Shown here in pieces: positions 36,662-46,989 of a DNA stretch of 64,000 bases. Position 1 is the stretch's first letter. Every line of letters starts with the position of its first letter. The notes below the pieces were generated by a model that saw only the letters and a list, made by a program, of their open reading frames with translations, had not been told where the DNA came from and did not search any database. The stretch is from assembly GCA_942492625.1 (NCBI GenBank), contig CALOFM010000028.1:23324-87323 (forward strand), given 5' to 3'. A program made the translations under genes and the position numbers. Source of the stretch: Thiosymbion sp942492625 (GTDB lineage: Bacteria > Pseudomonadota > Gammaproteobacteria > Chromatiales > Chromatiaceae).

Positions 36662-37447
36662 TTGAGCGCCGTCGCAGATCGTCCGCCCATCCGGGTGCGA
36701 GACCTCACCATGGCCTTCGGCGACTTCCTGGTACAGCGGGATCTGAGCTTCGACGTGAGTCGAGGGAAGATACTCGTCATCATGGGCGGCAGCGGTTGCG
36801 GCAAGAGCACGTTGCTCAAGCACATGGTCGGCCTGATGCGGCCGGCGCGGGGGCAGGTGCTCTACGGCGACAGCAGCCTGTGGGACGCGGACGAGGATCA
36901 ACAGCGGTCCATCCTGCGTGGCCTCGGTGTCCTCTATCAGAGTGGGGCCCTGTGGAGCTCGTTGACACTGGCGGAAAACGTCGCCCTGCCGCTCGTCGAG
37001 ATCGCGGCCATCTCGCCATCTGGCGCGCGGGAGCTGGCGGAGCTCAAGCTGCGGCTGGTGGGGCTGAGGGGCTTCGATGACTATTATCCGTTCGAGATCA
37101 GCGGCGGGATGCGCAAGCGCGCGGCGCTGGCCCGGGCCATTGCGCTCGATCCGCAGATCCTCTACCTGGACGAGCCCTCGGCCGGGCTCGACCCGGTCAG
37201 CGCTCACCTGCTCGATCAGCTCATCATCGAGCTTCGCGACAGCCTCGGCGCTACTGTAATCGTGGTAACGCATGAGCTGGCGAGCATCTTCACCATCGCC
37301 GACGACGCCATCTTTCTCGATACGGGGGCACGGACAATGCTCGCCCAGGGCCCACCGCGACGGCTGCTGGAGGAGTGTGAGCACCCCAACGTCATCGAGT
37401 TTCTCACCCGCGGCGAGGGCAGTCAGATGAGAGACGCCGGGGCATGA
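36662..37447 (+). CDS. mlaF: MlaF-type lipid transport ATPase
   Basis: A 261-residue ABC ATPase from a TTG start. Walker A is MGGSGCGKST, the signature is EISGGMRKRAALARAI, and Walker B is ILYLDEPSAGLDP. The ISGGM signature and the short SSGAL/YQSGALWSSLT Q-loop are typical of Mla-type importers. It overlaps the MCE gene by 4 bases. Confidence 0.94.
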   Translation: MSAVADRPPIRVRDLTMAFGDFLVQRDLSFDVSRGKILVIMGGSGCGKSTLLKHMVGLMRPARGQVLYGDSSLWDADEDQQRSILRGLGVLYQSGALWSSLTLAENVALPLVEIAAISPSGARELAELKLRLVGLRGFDDYYPFEISGGMRKRAALARAIALDPQILYLDEPSAGLDPVSAHLLDQLIIELRDSLGATVIVVTHELASIFTIADDAIFLDTGARTMLAQGPPRRLLEECEHPNVIEFLTRGEGSQMRDAGA

Positions 37448-38490
37448 GCCGGCGCGCCAACCCGACCCTGATCGGCGCCTTCGTCATGGGGGCCCTAGCC
37501 CTCTTGGTTACCGGCCTGCTGATCATCGGTTCCGGCCGCTTTGGCGGAGACCTTGAGACCCTCGTACTCTATTTCCGGTATAGCACCAGCGGGCTGAAGG
37601 TGGGCGCCCCCGTGGTTCTGAAGGGGGTCCAGATCGGGGTAGTGAAGGATATCGCGGTGGCCTACGACGACGAGACCGGCCGCTTCCTGGTGCCCGTTTA
37701 TATCGAGATCGACCAGGACCGGGTGCAGTGGCCGGGCGAGATCCGAGGTGAGCTAGGCAGCCGGGAGCTCTACGATAAGGCGCTGCAGGCGGGCCTGCGG
37801 GCCCGACTCGGGCTGCAGAGCCTGGTCACGGGAATGTACCAGATCGAGGTCGGGTTCTTCCCCGGTACCGCGCTCGTCCTGTCGGGTAAGGACACCGGAT
37901 ACCGGGAACTGCCCACGATCCCATCCGCCTTCGACCGCATCCTGGGCCAGGTGGAAAGTCTCCCCCTCGAGCATTTCGTCGAGCAAACCCTCTCGATTCT
38001 GGGTGGACTGAACAAGCTGGTCAACGCCCGGGAGATACCGTGCATCCTGGCGAGCCTGGACACCGCGGCGGCCGAGCTCGCCCAGGCGGGCAGGGCGGTG
38101 CGGGAGCGGGTGGGGCCGACCGGCGACAGGCTGGACGCAACCTTGGACGACCTGCAGGCGGCAACGCGAACGCTATCGGCCAGGCTCGATGGCGTCCTGG
38201 TCACCCTGGATCGGGCGGCAGAGAACGTCCGCCAACTGGCGCAGGATGCGGGCGCCGCGATCGGGCCGGCGGCCAAGAGCCTCCGTGCCGCGGCCGACTC
38301 CGCCCGGGCCGCCTTCGATGCTGCCGAGGGGGCGTTCGCCCAGCTCTCGTCGGCGGTTGGCGAGCACTCCCCCCTGCACCGCGAGACCCTGAACACGCTG
38401 CGCGCCGTAACGGCGGCGGCCCGGACACTGCGCGACTTTTCCGACTATCTCGAGCGGCATCCGGAAGCACTGATCAGGGGCAAGCGGTGA
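37444..38490 (+). CDS. mlaD: MCE (MlaD-type) lipid-binding protein
   Basis: A 348-residue periplasmic protein anchored by one N-terminal helix (about 10-30), followed by an MCE domain (about 38-120, with STSGLKVGAPVVLKGVQIG). The long C-terminal part (about 190-345) is Ala-rich helix likely to form a tunnel or tether across the periplasm. It belongs to the PqiB/MlaD group. The usual lipoprotein partner (PqiC-like) is not seen downstream; a GTG/ATG at 38488-38493 starts a frame that soon becomes unrecognisable. Confidence 0.92.
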   Translation: MSRRANPTLIGAFVMGALALLVTGLLIIGSGRFGGDLETLVLYFRYSTSGLKVGAPVVLKGVQIGVVKDIAVAYDDETGRFLVPVYIEIDQDRVQWPGEIRGELGSRELYDKALQAGLRARLGLQSLVTGMYQIEVGFFPGTALVLSGKDTGYRELPTIPSAFDRILGQVESLPLEHFVEQTLSILGGLNKLVNAREIPCILASLDTAAAELAQAGRAVRERVGPTGDRLDATLDDLQAATRTLSARLDGVLVTLDRAAENVRQLAQDAGAAIGPAAKSLRAAADSARAAFDAAEGAFAQLSSAVGEHSPLHRETLNTLRAVTAAARTLRDFSDYLERHPEALIRGKR

Positions 38491-38816
38491 TGCCGGCTCC
38501 GGCACTTGCAAGTACCTGGCGTTTTGCGTGCGCTCCCTATGGATTGGAGCTCGTGTCCGATCCCGCTGTCGCGGACACCGAATCATCTGGGATGCACGTG
38601 TCGGCCACAGGTTCCGGATTGAAGCCGCTTGCTTCCCTATTTGGTCTTGCTCCCGATGCGGTTTACCCTGCCACCGGTGATGCAGTGCACGAGCTCTCGC
38701 GCGAGCGCCTTGCCTTCGGCCGGCGCGATCGGCAAACGAAATCGGGTACCGCTCAACTTACCCCGAACTTCGCGCTGCGATGCGGACACCCCGAGGCCGT
38801 CTAGAGGCGAGCCGAT
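38491..38816. other. Intergenic region after the Mla operon
   Basis: About 325 bases between mlaD and the convergent hydrolase gene. In related operons an auxiliary lipoprotein gene often sits here. I see no lipobox and no family match in any frame, so it is either lost or was never present. Confidence 0.4.
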
Positions 38817-39924
38817 CTACTTGCGGAAGGTCCAGTAACGGCCGCCGTCGCTGTTAATGGCTTCCAGTCCGAAGCGACTATCGGCGCGCTGACCGGTCTG
38901 CAGAATGCCGTAGATGTCTTCCATGATGCGCCGATCCTCGGCAAAGTAGGAGTGGCCGATCAGCCCCCCCGACGCCCCGCTCGCGTCCACGGTCTCCACC
39001 CCGTCCACGATGACCATGCCCTCTCCGGAATCGCCGGCCCGCGCGTAGCCGTGAAACGCCTTCGAGGCCATCAGCGCGCGGTCGGCCGATGAGGCGTATA
39101 GGGTTACACGGACGCCGTTGCTCGCCAGCCGCGGCGCGACGTCGGCGCGGAACAGGTCGGCGTCGATATCCGGTGCGACCAGGACCATCTCCCGGATCGG
39201 AGCAATATCGGCCAACGCGCGATCTCCTGCCAAGGCGATGAAGGCGCGCGTGGCGATGCGGGTGCCCATGCTGTGGGCGACGAGGTAGATCTGCTGCGCC
39301 GATGTCTTGTCGAGGAGGACATCGAGCAGCTGGACAAGGTGAGGTTGTGCCCACTCCGCGTTCGTCTCATCCACGGTGTATCCGGTGACGGCGCCTTGGG
39401 AAGGCCAGCTGAAGAGCAACACCGGGCCCTGGAACTTCAGGTCGGTGGCGAACTGTGCCAGCAGACGCGCGGCCTCGGCGTATTCGAAGTTGTAGCCGTG
39501 CACGAACACCAGAAGCCTGCGACCAGGGGAGAGGTTGATCCTTTGCTCCAGCAGCTGAAGGAAGGCTTGTTGTCCGAGCGGTGTGATCTCGTTGACCGTA
39601 ATGTGCTTGCGCTCGTCGGGCGACCACTCGAATTTGAACACCGATGGTGCCTCGTGCTGGCCGAGCCTCGTGGCCCGGAGGAATGCCGACACCGGCAACT
39701 CCGTAAGCGAGGGCGCCGCGATCCGCACCATAATATTCTCCGGAAGACGTGCTGGGTTCGCGATCGGTCACGTAAAAGACTTCGAGCTGACGCCCCTTGT
39801 CCGACTCAGCGGTCTGGACGCCGCCCTCGGGGGCGCCTCCGAAAGAACCGCAGCCGGCGAGCAACGCTATCGCCACGCCGAGCGCGGCCAAACGGACGAG
39901 ATAGCCTGATGTGGGGAGAAACAT
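38817..39924 (-). pseudogene. DUF900 alpha/beta-hydrolase lipoprotein, frameshifted
   Basis: The N-terminus (ATG 39924) is a lipoprotein with the lipobox LLAGC and then EVFYVTDREPS and YGADRGALAYGV, typical of this family. At about 39650-39665 the homologous frame shifts: GIPPGHEA is in one frame and GQHEAPSVFKFEW in the next. The rest to 38817 is intact, with FVHGYNFEYAEA, the nucleophile elbow VAHSMGTR and a C-terminal GHSYFAEDR histidine. A one-base indel would repair it. Substrate is unknown. Confidence 0.85.
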
Positions 39925-40296
39925 ACAAAAACTCCGTTGACGGAAAACGCCCAAGAGTGAGAAACATGACAGCAAGTCGCAGAATACCTCCGTACCCCTG
40001 CCCCATCAAACGGGACCCTTTGGCGTCACGCGTTAAGCGCAAGTGCGGCGATCCTGGTCGCCCCGCCGAGGGGCCGGCGAGAATACGCGGCTCCTGAGGT
40101 GCCCCGGTAACGAAGTCGACAGTGCGCATGTCGGCGCCGCAGTGGGGTAGACCCGCGGGAAGGTCTCGAAAAGGCGCGCGAGATGCCTCGCCCACACGCG
40201 ACGGGCCGAGGCGAACAAGCGCACACCCGCAGCCAGCAGCCTCTCTGGCGGGTCACCGGGTTGTGGGCTGCGGGATCACTCTCGCGTCAACTGGAC
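39925..40296. other. Intergenic region, no gene recognised
   Basis: About 370 bases between the hydrolase and the pccA remnant, both read on the minus strand. It contains the hydrolase promoter. Nothing else is recognisable. Confidence 0.45.
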
Positions 40297-40873
40297 GACC
40301 CGGTCAAGGACTCGCTTGTGCCCCGGTCTCGAACTCCAGAATCACCTGCCCTACCGTCAATATGTCGCCGGGTCGCGCGCGCAGGTGGGCGATCTTGACG
40401 GACCGCCCGGCGCGCAGGATATTCTCCATCTTCATCGCCTCCACGACACAGAGCTCCGTGCCGGTCTCGACGTCTTGTCCCTCGTTCACCGCAATGGACC
40501 GCAACAGGCCGGGCATGGGGGAGAGCAGGTACATGGACATGTCCGGCGGGACCTTGACCGGCATCAGACGCGCCAGGCGCGCGGCGGTGCGGGTGTAGAC
40601 GCGCACATGGACCTCCGCCCCGAGGTGGTAGAGGATGTAGCCGATGCCCTCGGGCACCACCTTGAAGCGCTCCGGGCGGGCGTTGACGGTGCAGCTCAGC
40701 ACCGGGTCGCCCACCTCCCAGCCGCTGCGCACCGCGATCACCTGGCCCCCGTCGCGGAGGATGTCGAACCCCTCGGACGTCGCCTGGACGGAGACCGAGT
40801 GGTATTCGTCGTTGACCAGGACCTCCCACTCCTCGGGAATACGGAAGCGATAGCTCTGCATCTGGCCGCTGGT
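40297..40873. repeat. Direct repeat copy 1 (pccA 3' end)
   Basis: 577 bases that recur in the same orientation at 63423-64000. Long stretches are identical, interrupted by short clustered differences. The left border is GACCCGGTCAAGG, seven bases beyond the pccA stop; the right border is unknown because copy 2 runs off the window. Confidence 0.93.
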
Positions 40874-41257
40874 CTGGGCGGCGCGCTGCATGTATCTCAG
40901 GTGCATGAGGGCGGCGGCGCCGATGATGGCATTGAGGTCCTGCGGCTCCAGCGGTGCCGGGCTGAAGCCCTCGGGATACTCGCTGGGGATGAAGTTGGTG
41001 CTCAGGCGCCCCTGCAGGAACCGCGGGTTGGCCAGCAGCGCGGTGAGAAAGGCGATGTTGTGGCTCACGCCCTGGATGTAGAACTCGTCCAGGGCCATGC
41101 GCATCCGCCGCACGGCCTCGTCGCAGATGCGGGTATGGCGGCTGAACCGGTCGGCGTCGGAGTACACGGCCACCGTGGGGATGCCCATACGGCTCGCCGT
41201 GCGGTGAATGCGAATCGCGATTTCCCCGCGGTTGGCAATCAGGATCTTTTTGAACAT
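40304..41257 (-). pseudogene. pccA: Propionyl-CoA carboxylase alpha subunit, internally deleted
   Basis: The first about 48 residues (MFKKILIANRGEIAIRI...DEAV) are the start of a biotin carboxylase. They are joined in frame at about 41105-41118 to the end of the carboxylase domain (ALDEFYIQGVSHNIAFL), the linker region, and the biotinyl domain with EAMKMEN. About 350 residues, including the ATP-grasp core, are missing, so the 317-residue product cannot carboxylate. It follows pccB on the same strand with a 15-base gap, as in an intact operon. Pyruvate or acetyl-CoA carboxylase origin is less likely given pccB next to it. Confidence 0.88.
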
Positions 41258-41272
41258 GGTGGCGGTTCCGTA

Positions 41273-41956
41273 TCAAAGGGGCAGGTTGTCGTGCTTTCGC
41301 TGCGGGCTCTGGGACTGCTTGTCCCGCAGCATCGCCAGGGCGTGGCACAGGCGGCCACGCGTGTCGCGCGGCATGATCACATCGTCGATGAATCCGCGCT
41401 GGGCGGCCACGAAGGGATTGGCGAACTTGGCCCGGTATTCCTCGGTGCGTGCGGCGATGCGGTCGGGATCGCCCATCTCTTCGCGAAAGATGATCTCCAC
41501 CGCGCCCTTGGGACCCATGACGGCGATCTCGGCCGTCGGCCAGGCATAGTTGATGTCCCCGCGCAGGTGCTTGGAGCTCATGACGTCGTAGGCGCCGCCG
41601 TAGGCCTTGCGGGTGATCAGGGTGACCTTGGGCACCGTGGCCTGGGCAAAGGCGAACAGGAGCTTGGCCCCGTGCTTGATGATGCCCCCGTACTCCTGCA
41701 CGGTGCCGGGCAGGAAGCCGGGCACGTCCACGAAGGTGAGGATGGGGATGTTGAAACAGTCGCAGAACCGCACGAAGCGCGCCGCCTTGAGGGAGGAGTC
41801 GATATCCAGACAGCCGGCCAGCACGGTGGGCTGGTTGGCGACGATGCCCACCGGGGAGCCGTTCATGCGCCCGAAGCCGGTGATGATGTTGCGGGCGAAG
41901 TCGGGCTTGATCGCGAAGAAGTGCCCCTCGTCGACCACCTTCAGAGGAACTGATCT
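41273..41956 (-). pseudogene. pccB: Propionyl-CoA carboxylase beta subunit, 5'-truncated
   Basis: About 225 C-terminal residues remain, from VVDEGHFFAIKPDF to the stop at 41273, with FGRMNGSPVGIVANQP, DVPGFLPGTVQEYGGI and KAYGGAYDVMSSK. The full protein is about 510 residues, so over half is lost. Homology stops at about 41950, where the transposase-bearing element begins, so the insertion or a linked deletion removed the 5' half. Confidence 0.9.
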
Positions 41957-42141
41957 CGGCCCCTTCGTCATCTTTTTAGGGTTTGCGGAAAATCCGAGAG
42001 AATTCAGCAGGAAGCAAGCCGAGAGCAACGCCAGTGGCGAGTAGCCTTTGGCCGGGGCTTGGAGTTTTGCGAAGATACCAGTTTCGGCGCACGCGGGTAT
42101 GCCGAGCTTCGAGCTTGTCCCCATCGACTGGTTGAGCATAG

Positions 42142-43694
42142 ATGCCACAGATCCAGCTGCCGATCTTCCCTGAGGGCGTCACGCACATCACGCCCCTGCT
42201 GGCGTTCAGCAAACAAGATGGGCGCGTGACCTACTTCAACGGCAGTATGCCGGTGTTCGTTCACGATGAAGAGGACCGGGCCGCTTTCCAAATGACCACC
42301 GCCCAGTTCTGCGTCAACGGCAATGCCAAGCAGGCCGATATTTCACGTGCCTTCGGGGTGAGTAAGATCAGCCTCAAGCGGGCGGTGAAGCGCTACCGGG
42401 AAGAGGGACCAAAAGGGTTCTCTCCACCACGCAAGCGGCGCGGAGCGGCGGTGTTGACGCCCTCGGTTCTCGCCGACGCCCAGCAGTTGTTGGACGACGG
42501 GCTGGAAACACCGGAGGTGGCCGATCGCTTAGGGGGTGAAACGCGACACCCTGTCCAAGGCGGTGCGCGCGGGGCGCTTGTACAAGGCGGTAAAAAAACG
42601 CTCTTGCCGCGCTGACGAGTAAGAGCGAGCGCAGCGCCGCGGACCGCACGGCCTTGATGGGCATGGGTGCGGCGGATATCGAGGGCCGACCGGCGGCCAG
42701 CGTCGGCGAGCTCGATGCGGTGGCGCCGGACTTTTCCCCGGCGCTTGATGTGCCCAATGGCGGTGTGCTGTTTGCGCTGCCGGCGTTGCTGGCTGTCGGC
42801 CTGCTCGCCGATGTCGAGCGTCACTTGCAATTGCTTAAGGGGTACTACGGCCTGGACAGCCTGCTGATGCTGCTCGCCTTCATGGCGCTGGCACGACTCA
42901 AATCGATCGAGGCGCTGCGTTACCATGCACCGGGCGAGTGGAGCAATTTGCTGGGGTTGGATCGTGTTCCAAAGGTGCGAACCCTGCGCGCGAAGATCCA
43001 CCTGCTTGCCCAAGACGATCGTCCCGTGCAGTGGAGCGCGGCCCTCTGCGAGCGTTGGATGGGGGCCGCCCCCGAGGAGGCCGGCGTGCTTTATATCGAC
43101 GCCCATGTGCGCGTCTGCAACCGCAGTCAAACCCAACTGCCGCGCCACGATGTGGCCCGCCAACGCCTGTGCCTGCGAGCCACCACCGACTACTGGGTCA
43201 GCGCCATGGATGGTCAGCCCTTTTTTTGTCGTGAACCAAGTGATCGATCCGGGGCTGATCCCGGTCATCGAGCAGCAGATCGTGCCGCAGCGCGATGAAT
43301 GCGTCCCCGAACAAGCGGGTCCCGAGCAACTCGACGACGATCCGCTGCGCCATCGCTTTACCCTGGTCTTCGACCGCGAGGGTTATTCGCCGGCCTTTGT
43401 GCAGCGGATGAAAGAACAACGCATCGCTTGCCTGACCTACCACAAATACCCCGGCGAGGATTGGTCGGAAGAGGAGTTCTCCCCCTGCCGGGTCCGACTT
43501 GCCAATGGCGAGCTCGTGACGATGCAGCTGGGCGAACGCGGCACCTGCCTGAGTAACGGCTTGTGGGTCCGCGAGCTGCGCAAGCGCACCGAGCGCGGCC
43601 ATCAGACGTCCATCTTGTGCACCGACTATCGTGCCGATGCGCCACCGTTAGCCGCGGCGATGTTCGCCCGCTGGTCGCAGGAAAACTTCTTTTC
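42142..43694 (+). pseudogene. DDE transposase, frameshifted and cut by a group II intron
   Basis: An N-terminal helix-turn-helix (SRAFGVSKISLKRAVKRYREEG) and a DDE core (VLYIDAHVRV, LVFDREGYSP, FARWSQENFF) are visible across three frames. Each switch falls at a homopolymer one base too long: G5 at 42532-42536, A7 at 42592-42598 and T7 near 43221-43227. After the glutamate motif the gene stops at the intron border. No C-terminal exon is recognisable beyond the intron. The family is uncertain; I do not assign an IS group. Confidence 0.78.
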
Positions 43695-45818
43695 GTGTCG
43701 AGTTAAACCCAGATCCTTGGGATCGGAAAGGAGGTTGTGAAACTGGATAGTGTTACCCAGTGGGTGCGGGCAGGCGACTGCCCAAATCCCACCAGAGTAG
43801 GTGAGCCGCCGAATCTGTAGCGAACCTGCATGCATACCCCGTAAGGGTGTGTTTGAAGCCAGGTGTAGCGAGTGTGTAGGCCGCGTGACTGAGCCCCGAA
43901 AATTTCGTTCTGGTGGTCCGAGAGGATATCCGGGCGCGAGTCCGGTAAAGCCGACGGTCTGGAGAAGCCGGAAGGCAGCAGTCCTGGAGACGTCATGGCG
44001 AGTCGAAAGGACACCACCGGGGTCTTCGAGCGGGGCATGCACACACAGGGGTAGCCTGGGAACTCGAGAGGACCGCCATCTCCTTGCGCGAAACACCGGG
44101 ACAGGCAAACCGGGATACAAAAGAGGCCAGGCGTGGACCGGGTGCACCCGACCCGGGAAACGAGCCGTGAAGGGACACGAACTTAAAAGGGTGAGCGCGA
44201 GGTATCGGGGATCGAGCGCAACGCGAAGAGAACCGAGACGGAGAAGCGGTAGTCTTAGCCGATCATAGTACCGAGGGCCGAGCAGTAAGAAGGCCGGGAA
44301 GGTGGGGAACCGAGACCCAAGGGACCCACTGGAGGGAAGGTGAAGCCGGGCATAACGTTTTGTCGGATGGAAAGATGAGCGATACCAAGAGATCAGAGCT
44401 CATATCAACACAACTTCGGCAGATTGCAGAGCAAGCAATCGCACATCCAGATCGGGTATTTACGACCCTGATTCACCGTATGGACGTGGACTTTCTTCGA
44501 GAGGCCTACCACCGACTGCGCAAGGACGGTGCTCCGGGCCTGAGCGGCATGACCGCGAAGGACTATGGCAGGAACCTGGAAGCCAACCTGACTGACCTGC
44601 ATGAACGCCTGAAAGGCGAGCGCTATGTCGCACCGCCGATCAAGCGCGTGTGGATCGATAAGGAGGGTGGCAAGAAACGGCCGATCGGGATATCGGAATT
44701 CGAAGACAAGATCGTCCAGAAAGCGGTATCGATGCTGATGGGGGCGGTGTACGAGCAGGATTTTCAGCCGTTCTCGTATGGATTCCGGGAAGAGCACAAT
44801 GCTCACCAGGCCCTCGGAGAGATCCGGGAGCAGTGCATGAGGCACGGCATCCGATGGATTTACGATGCAGACATCACTGGATTTTTCGACAACATTGAGC
44901 GGAGCTGGCTGCGGAGCTTCATCGAGCAACGCATCAATGATGGTGGACTGCTTCGCCTGATCGGGAAGTGGCTGAATGCAGGTGTGATGGAAGGAGAGCA
45001 GATCACCTACAGCGACAGGGGTACACCCCAGGGTGGGACGATTTCCCCCTGCCTTGCGAACGTATTCCTGCACCATGTACTGGATGAATGGTTCGTGCGA
45101 GAGGTCAAACCGCGCATGCGGGGGCACTGTTTCATCGTGAGGTTTGCCGATGACTTTGTCATCGGCTTTCAGCGCGAAGACGATGCCCGGCGGGTCATGG
45201 AGGTCCTGCCGAAGCGTTTCGCGAAGTACGCACTGGAGATTCATCCGGAGAAAAGCCGCTTACTCGCGTTCGGGAAACCGGCCTCGCGCAAAGAGGTCAC
45301 CCGTGGGGACAACACATTCGATTTTCTCGGATTCACCCACTACTGGGCGCGGTCGCGGAAAGGGACGTGGGTTATCAAGCGCAAGACGGCGCGCAAGAAG
45401 CTCAGGAAGACGGTGCAGGCCATATGGATCTGGTGCCGGGACCACCGGCACATGGATCTGGCGAAGCAGCACCGGATCCTGTGCTCGAAGCTTCGGGGGC
45501 ACTTTCAGTACTTTGGCGTGAGCTGCAACATGCGAGCGATGCAAGCGGTACTCCACCATGCCAGGCGTGGTTGGAAATTCTGGCTTAATCGCCGCAGCAG
45601 TAAAAAGGCGCTGAACTGGGAGAAGTTTGAGGCCTTGCTGGAGAGCATGCCGCTGCCGATACCCAGGATCATCCACCGTGTCTAACTGCTTGCGGGGTAG
45701 CAAAGTTATGCGCCAGAGCTGTGTTGATGCTCTGGTCACCGAGGAACCGGATGACCGAATTGGTCACGTCCGGCTCTGTGGGGGGGATGGCCAGTAATGG
45801 CCGTCTCTACCCGGAAAC
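43695..45818 (+). mobile_element. Group II intron
   Basis: The 5' border is placed at GTGTCG (43695). The 660 bases before the maturase gene are highly structured, as expected for domains I-III. A domain V-like hairpin (CCGGATGACC, GAATT loop, GGTCACGTCCGG) lies at about 45745-45775, and a domain VI-like hairpin (GGCCAGTAATGGCC) with a bulged A follows at about 45788-45801. The 3' border near 45818 is approximate. The host is the transposase gene. Confidence 0.8.
44375..45685 (+). CDS. ltrA: Group II intron reverse transcriptase/maturase
   Basis: A 436-residue protein from ATG 44375. The reverse transcriptase domain has GAPGLSGMTAKD, KRPIGISEFEDKIVQKAV, DADITGFFDNIE, GTPQGGTISPCLANV and the catalytic FADD box. 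A maturase (X) domain follows, with LRGHFQYFGVSCN. There is no HNH endonuclease domain. The reading frame is intact, so the intron could still be mobile by an endonuclease-independent route. Confidence 0.94.
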   Translation: MSDTKRSELISTQLRQIAEQAIAHPDRVFTTLIHRMDVDFLREAYHRLRKDGAPGLSGMTAKDYGRNLEANLTDLHERLKGERYVAPPIKRVWIDKEGGKKRPIGISEFEDKIVQKAVSMLMGAVYEQDFQPFSYGFREEHNAHQALGEIREQCMRHGIRWIYDADITGFFDNIERSWLRSFIEQRINDGGLLRLIGKWLNAGVMEGEQITYSDRGTPQGGTISPCLANVFLHHVLDEWFVREVKPRMRGHCFIVRFADDFVIGFQREDDARRVMEVLPKRFAKYALEIHPEKSRLLAFGKPASRKEVTRGDNTFDFLGFTHYWARSRKGTWVIKRKTARKKLRKTVQAIWIWCRDHRHMDLAKQHRILCSKLRGHFQYFGVSCNMRAMQAVLHHARRGWKFWLNRRSSKKALNWEKFEALLESMPLPIPRIIHRV

Positions 45819-45869
45819 GGCGAGATCCCGGCCTCAGCCGTCGTCAAATTACAGGCCAAAGAATTTCCG

Positions 45870-46022
45870 TTAAAAACTGAAACGTTGGGGTGTTCTGCGA
45901 AGGAGAAGCGACTCGATTTCTCCCCGGTCGAAATAGACACCTGCGCAATAGCTGCAATTCTCCACTTCGATTCCCTCGGACGTGGCTGTTTTCATGTCGT
46001 GCCCGCACTTCGGATGCAACAT
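45870..46022 (-). CDS. Small zf-TFIIB-type zinc-binding protein, possibly truncated
   Basis: A 50-residue frame with PKCGHDMKT, GIEVENCSYCAGVYFDRGEIESLL, the pattern of zf-TFIIB domain proteins. The first expected cysteine is His4 instead. The last few residues overlap the proposed right end of the insertion sequence, so the C-terminus may be altered. It lies just after the LysR fragment on the same strand. Confidence 0.6.
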   Translation of the reverse strand: MLHPKCGHDMKTATSEGIEVENCSYCAGVYFDRGEIESLLLRRTPQRFSF

Positions 46023-46098
46023 CCCGCTACGCAACTTGAGCAAAGAGGGTTCCGGTAGAGCTCGAAGTCGCTCACACCGAACGCCGGACCAATGGCAA

Positions 46099-46490
46099 TC
46101 AATGCGGTGGCACCTGGCCCGATAACGCGAAACCTTGTATGAATTCCCGGAAGGCATAGGCCGCGGGAGAAAGCGTCTTGTCTCGCAGATTAGCCACATA
46201 CCAGCTGCGCTTCAGCGGAAAGCCCTTTACGTCCAGGAATCCGATGCAGTTGGTGGCGATCTCCTGGCGCAGGTTGTAGAGGGAGAGAACCGACATCCCA
46301 AGCCCCGCCATGACGCATTGCTTGATCGCCTCGTTGCTCCCCAGCTCCATGCGTACCCGCAGATCGACCTCGCTTTTTTTGAAGAAATCGACCGTGGCAA
46401 GCCGGGTGCCGGACCCCCGCTCGCGAAGGATGAAGGCCTGGTCTCGAATCCTCTTGGGATCGATACCCTTTTGTCCGGTCGGATCGGCCG
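46099..46490 (-). pseudogene. LysR-type regulator, C-terminal fragment (CbbR-like)
   Basis: About 130 residues of the effector-binding domain remain: AFILRERGSGTRLATVDFF, MELGSNEAIKQCVMAGLGMSVLS and the end through GFPLKRSWYV. This is the C-terminal subdomain of CbbR/CysB-like LysR proteins. The helix-turn-helix and first subdomain are missing. Homology ends abruptly at about 46490, where the aldolase fragment begins on the other strand. Confidence 0.82.
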
Positions 46491-46868
46491 CTCAACGAGC
46501 ACCTTCGCCTCGCACGGGAGGCTGTAGCCACAGCCCACGCCTGCGGCGTCCCGGTCGAGGGCGAGTTGGGCCGTTCGCCGGGTTTGGCGGGGAAGGACAC
46601 GGTGCGCCGCCCTGGCGAGGTTGCTTATACGACGGTCGATGCGGTCAGGGATTTCGTAGTTAAGACTGGCGTCGACTTCGTGGCCGTTTCCGTTGGTGCC
46701 CCAGACGGGCGCAAGACGGACGAGCCCGAGCCCGATCATCGGCATCTTGAGCAGATCGAAGAGGCACTGGGAATCCCCCTGGCAGTCCGTCGCGGTGCAG
46801 ATTTGTCGGTCGACCAGATCGGGTGCCTGATCGCAAACGGCGTCGCGAAGGTCGATTTCGGCCGGTAA
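46491..46868 (+). pseudogene. fba: Class II fructose-bisphosphate aldolase fragment
   Basis: About 125 residues from the middle and late part of a class II (GatY/KbaY-like) aldolase: LAREAVATAHACGVPVEGELG, a long loop, TTVDAVRDFVVKTGVDFVAVSVGAPDG and IANGVAKVDFGR, then a stop. The N-terminal zinc-binding histidine region and the C-terminus are missing; the glycine-rich HGGSG loop is changed to VRRGADL. It has no start codon of its own. It could be a remnant of a Calvin-cycle or glycolytic locus. Confidence 0.8.
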
Positions 46869-46989
46869 CCGGCAAGCGTATCAGCATCGACTATCAAGCG
46901 ATCGATGGCTGAATTCTCGTCGGCAAGCCAGGCGGTACCCGTCGCCCGGAAGAAGGGAGGCGGGTATCGAAGACGAGAGGAGGATACTG

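Larger units (their letters stand above)
41960..45890 (+). mobile_element. Insertion sequence remnant carrying a group II intron
   Basis: The transposase gene (42142 on) and the intron (43695 on) lie between the broken pccB and a small zinc-finger gene. A possible left end (CCCC at 41960 followed by a TTTTTA and CGGAAA block) resembles in inverted form the sequence ending in GGGG at 45890. That match is imperfect and gapped, so these borders are tentative. The 3' half of the transposase gene is missing. Confidence 0.4.

Noticed and set aside
38491..38804. A short gene directly after mlaD, starting at GTGATG
   Set aside because: Its frame has no signal peptide, lipobox or domain and ends without any match.
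40316..41953. A 545-codon plus-strand frame across the pcc genes
   Set aside because: It mirrors the conserved coding of pccA and pccB on the minus strand and has no family match.
42590..42600. Programmed frameshifting at the A7 run of the transposase
   Set aside because: Two other homopolymers in the same gene also need correcting, and a -1 shift at A7 from the corrected frame leads to an early stop; decay or error is simpler.
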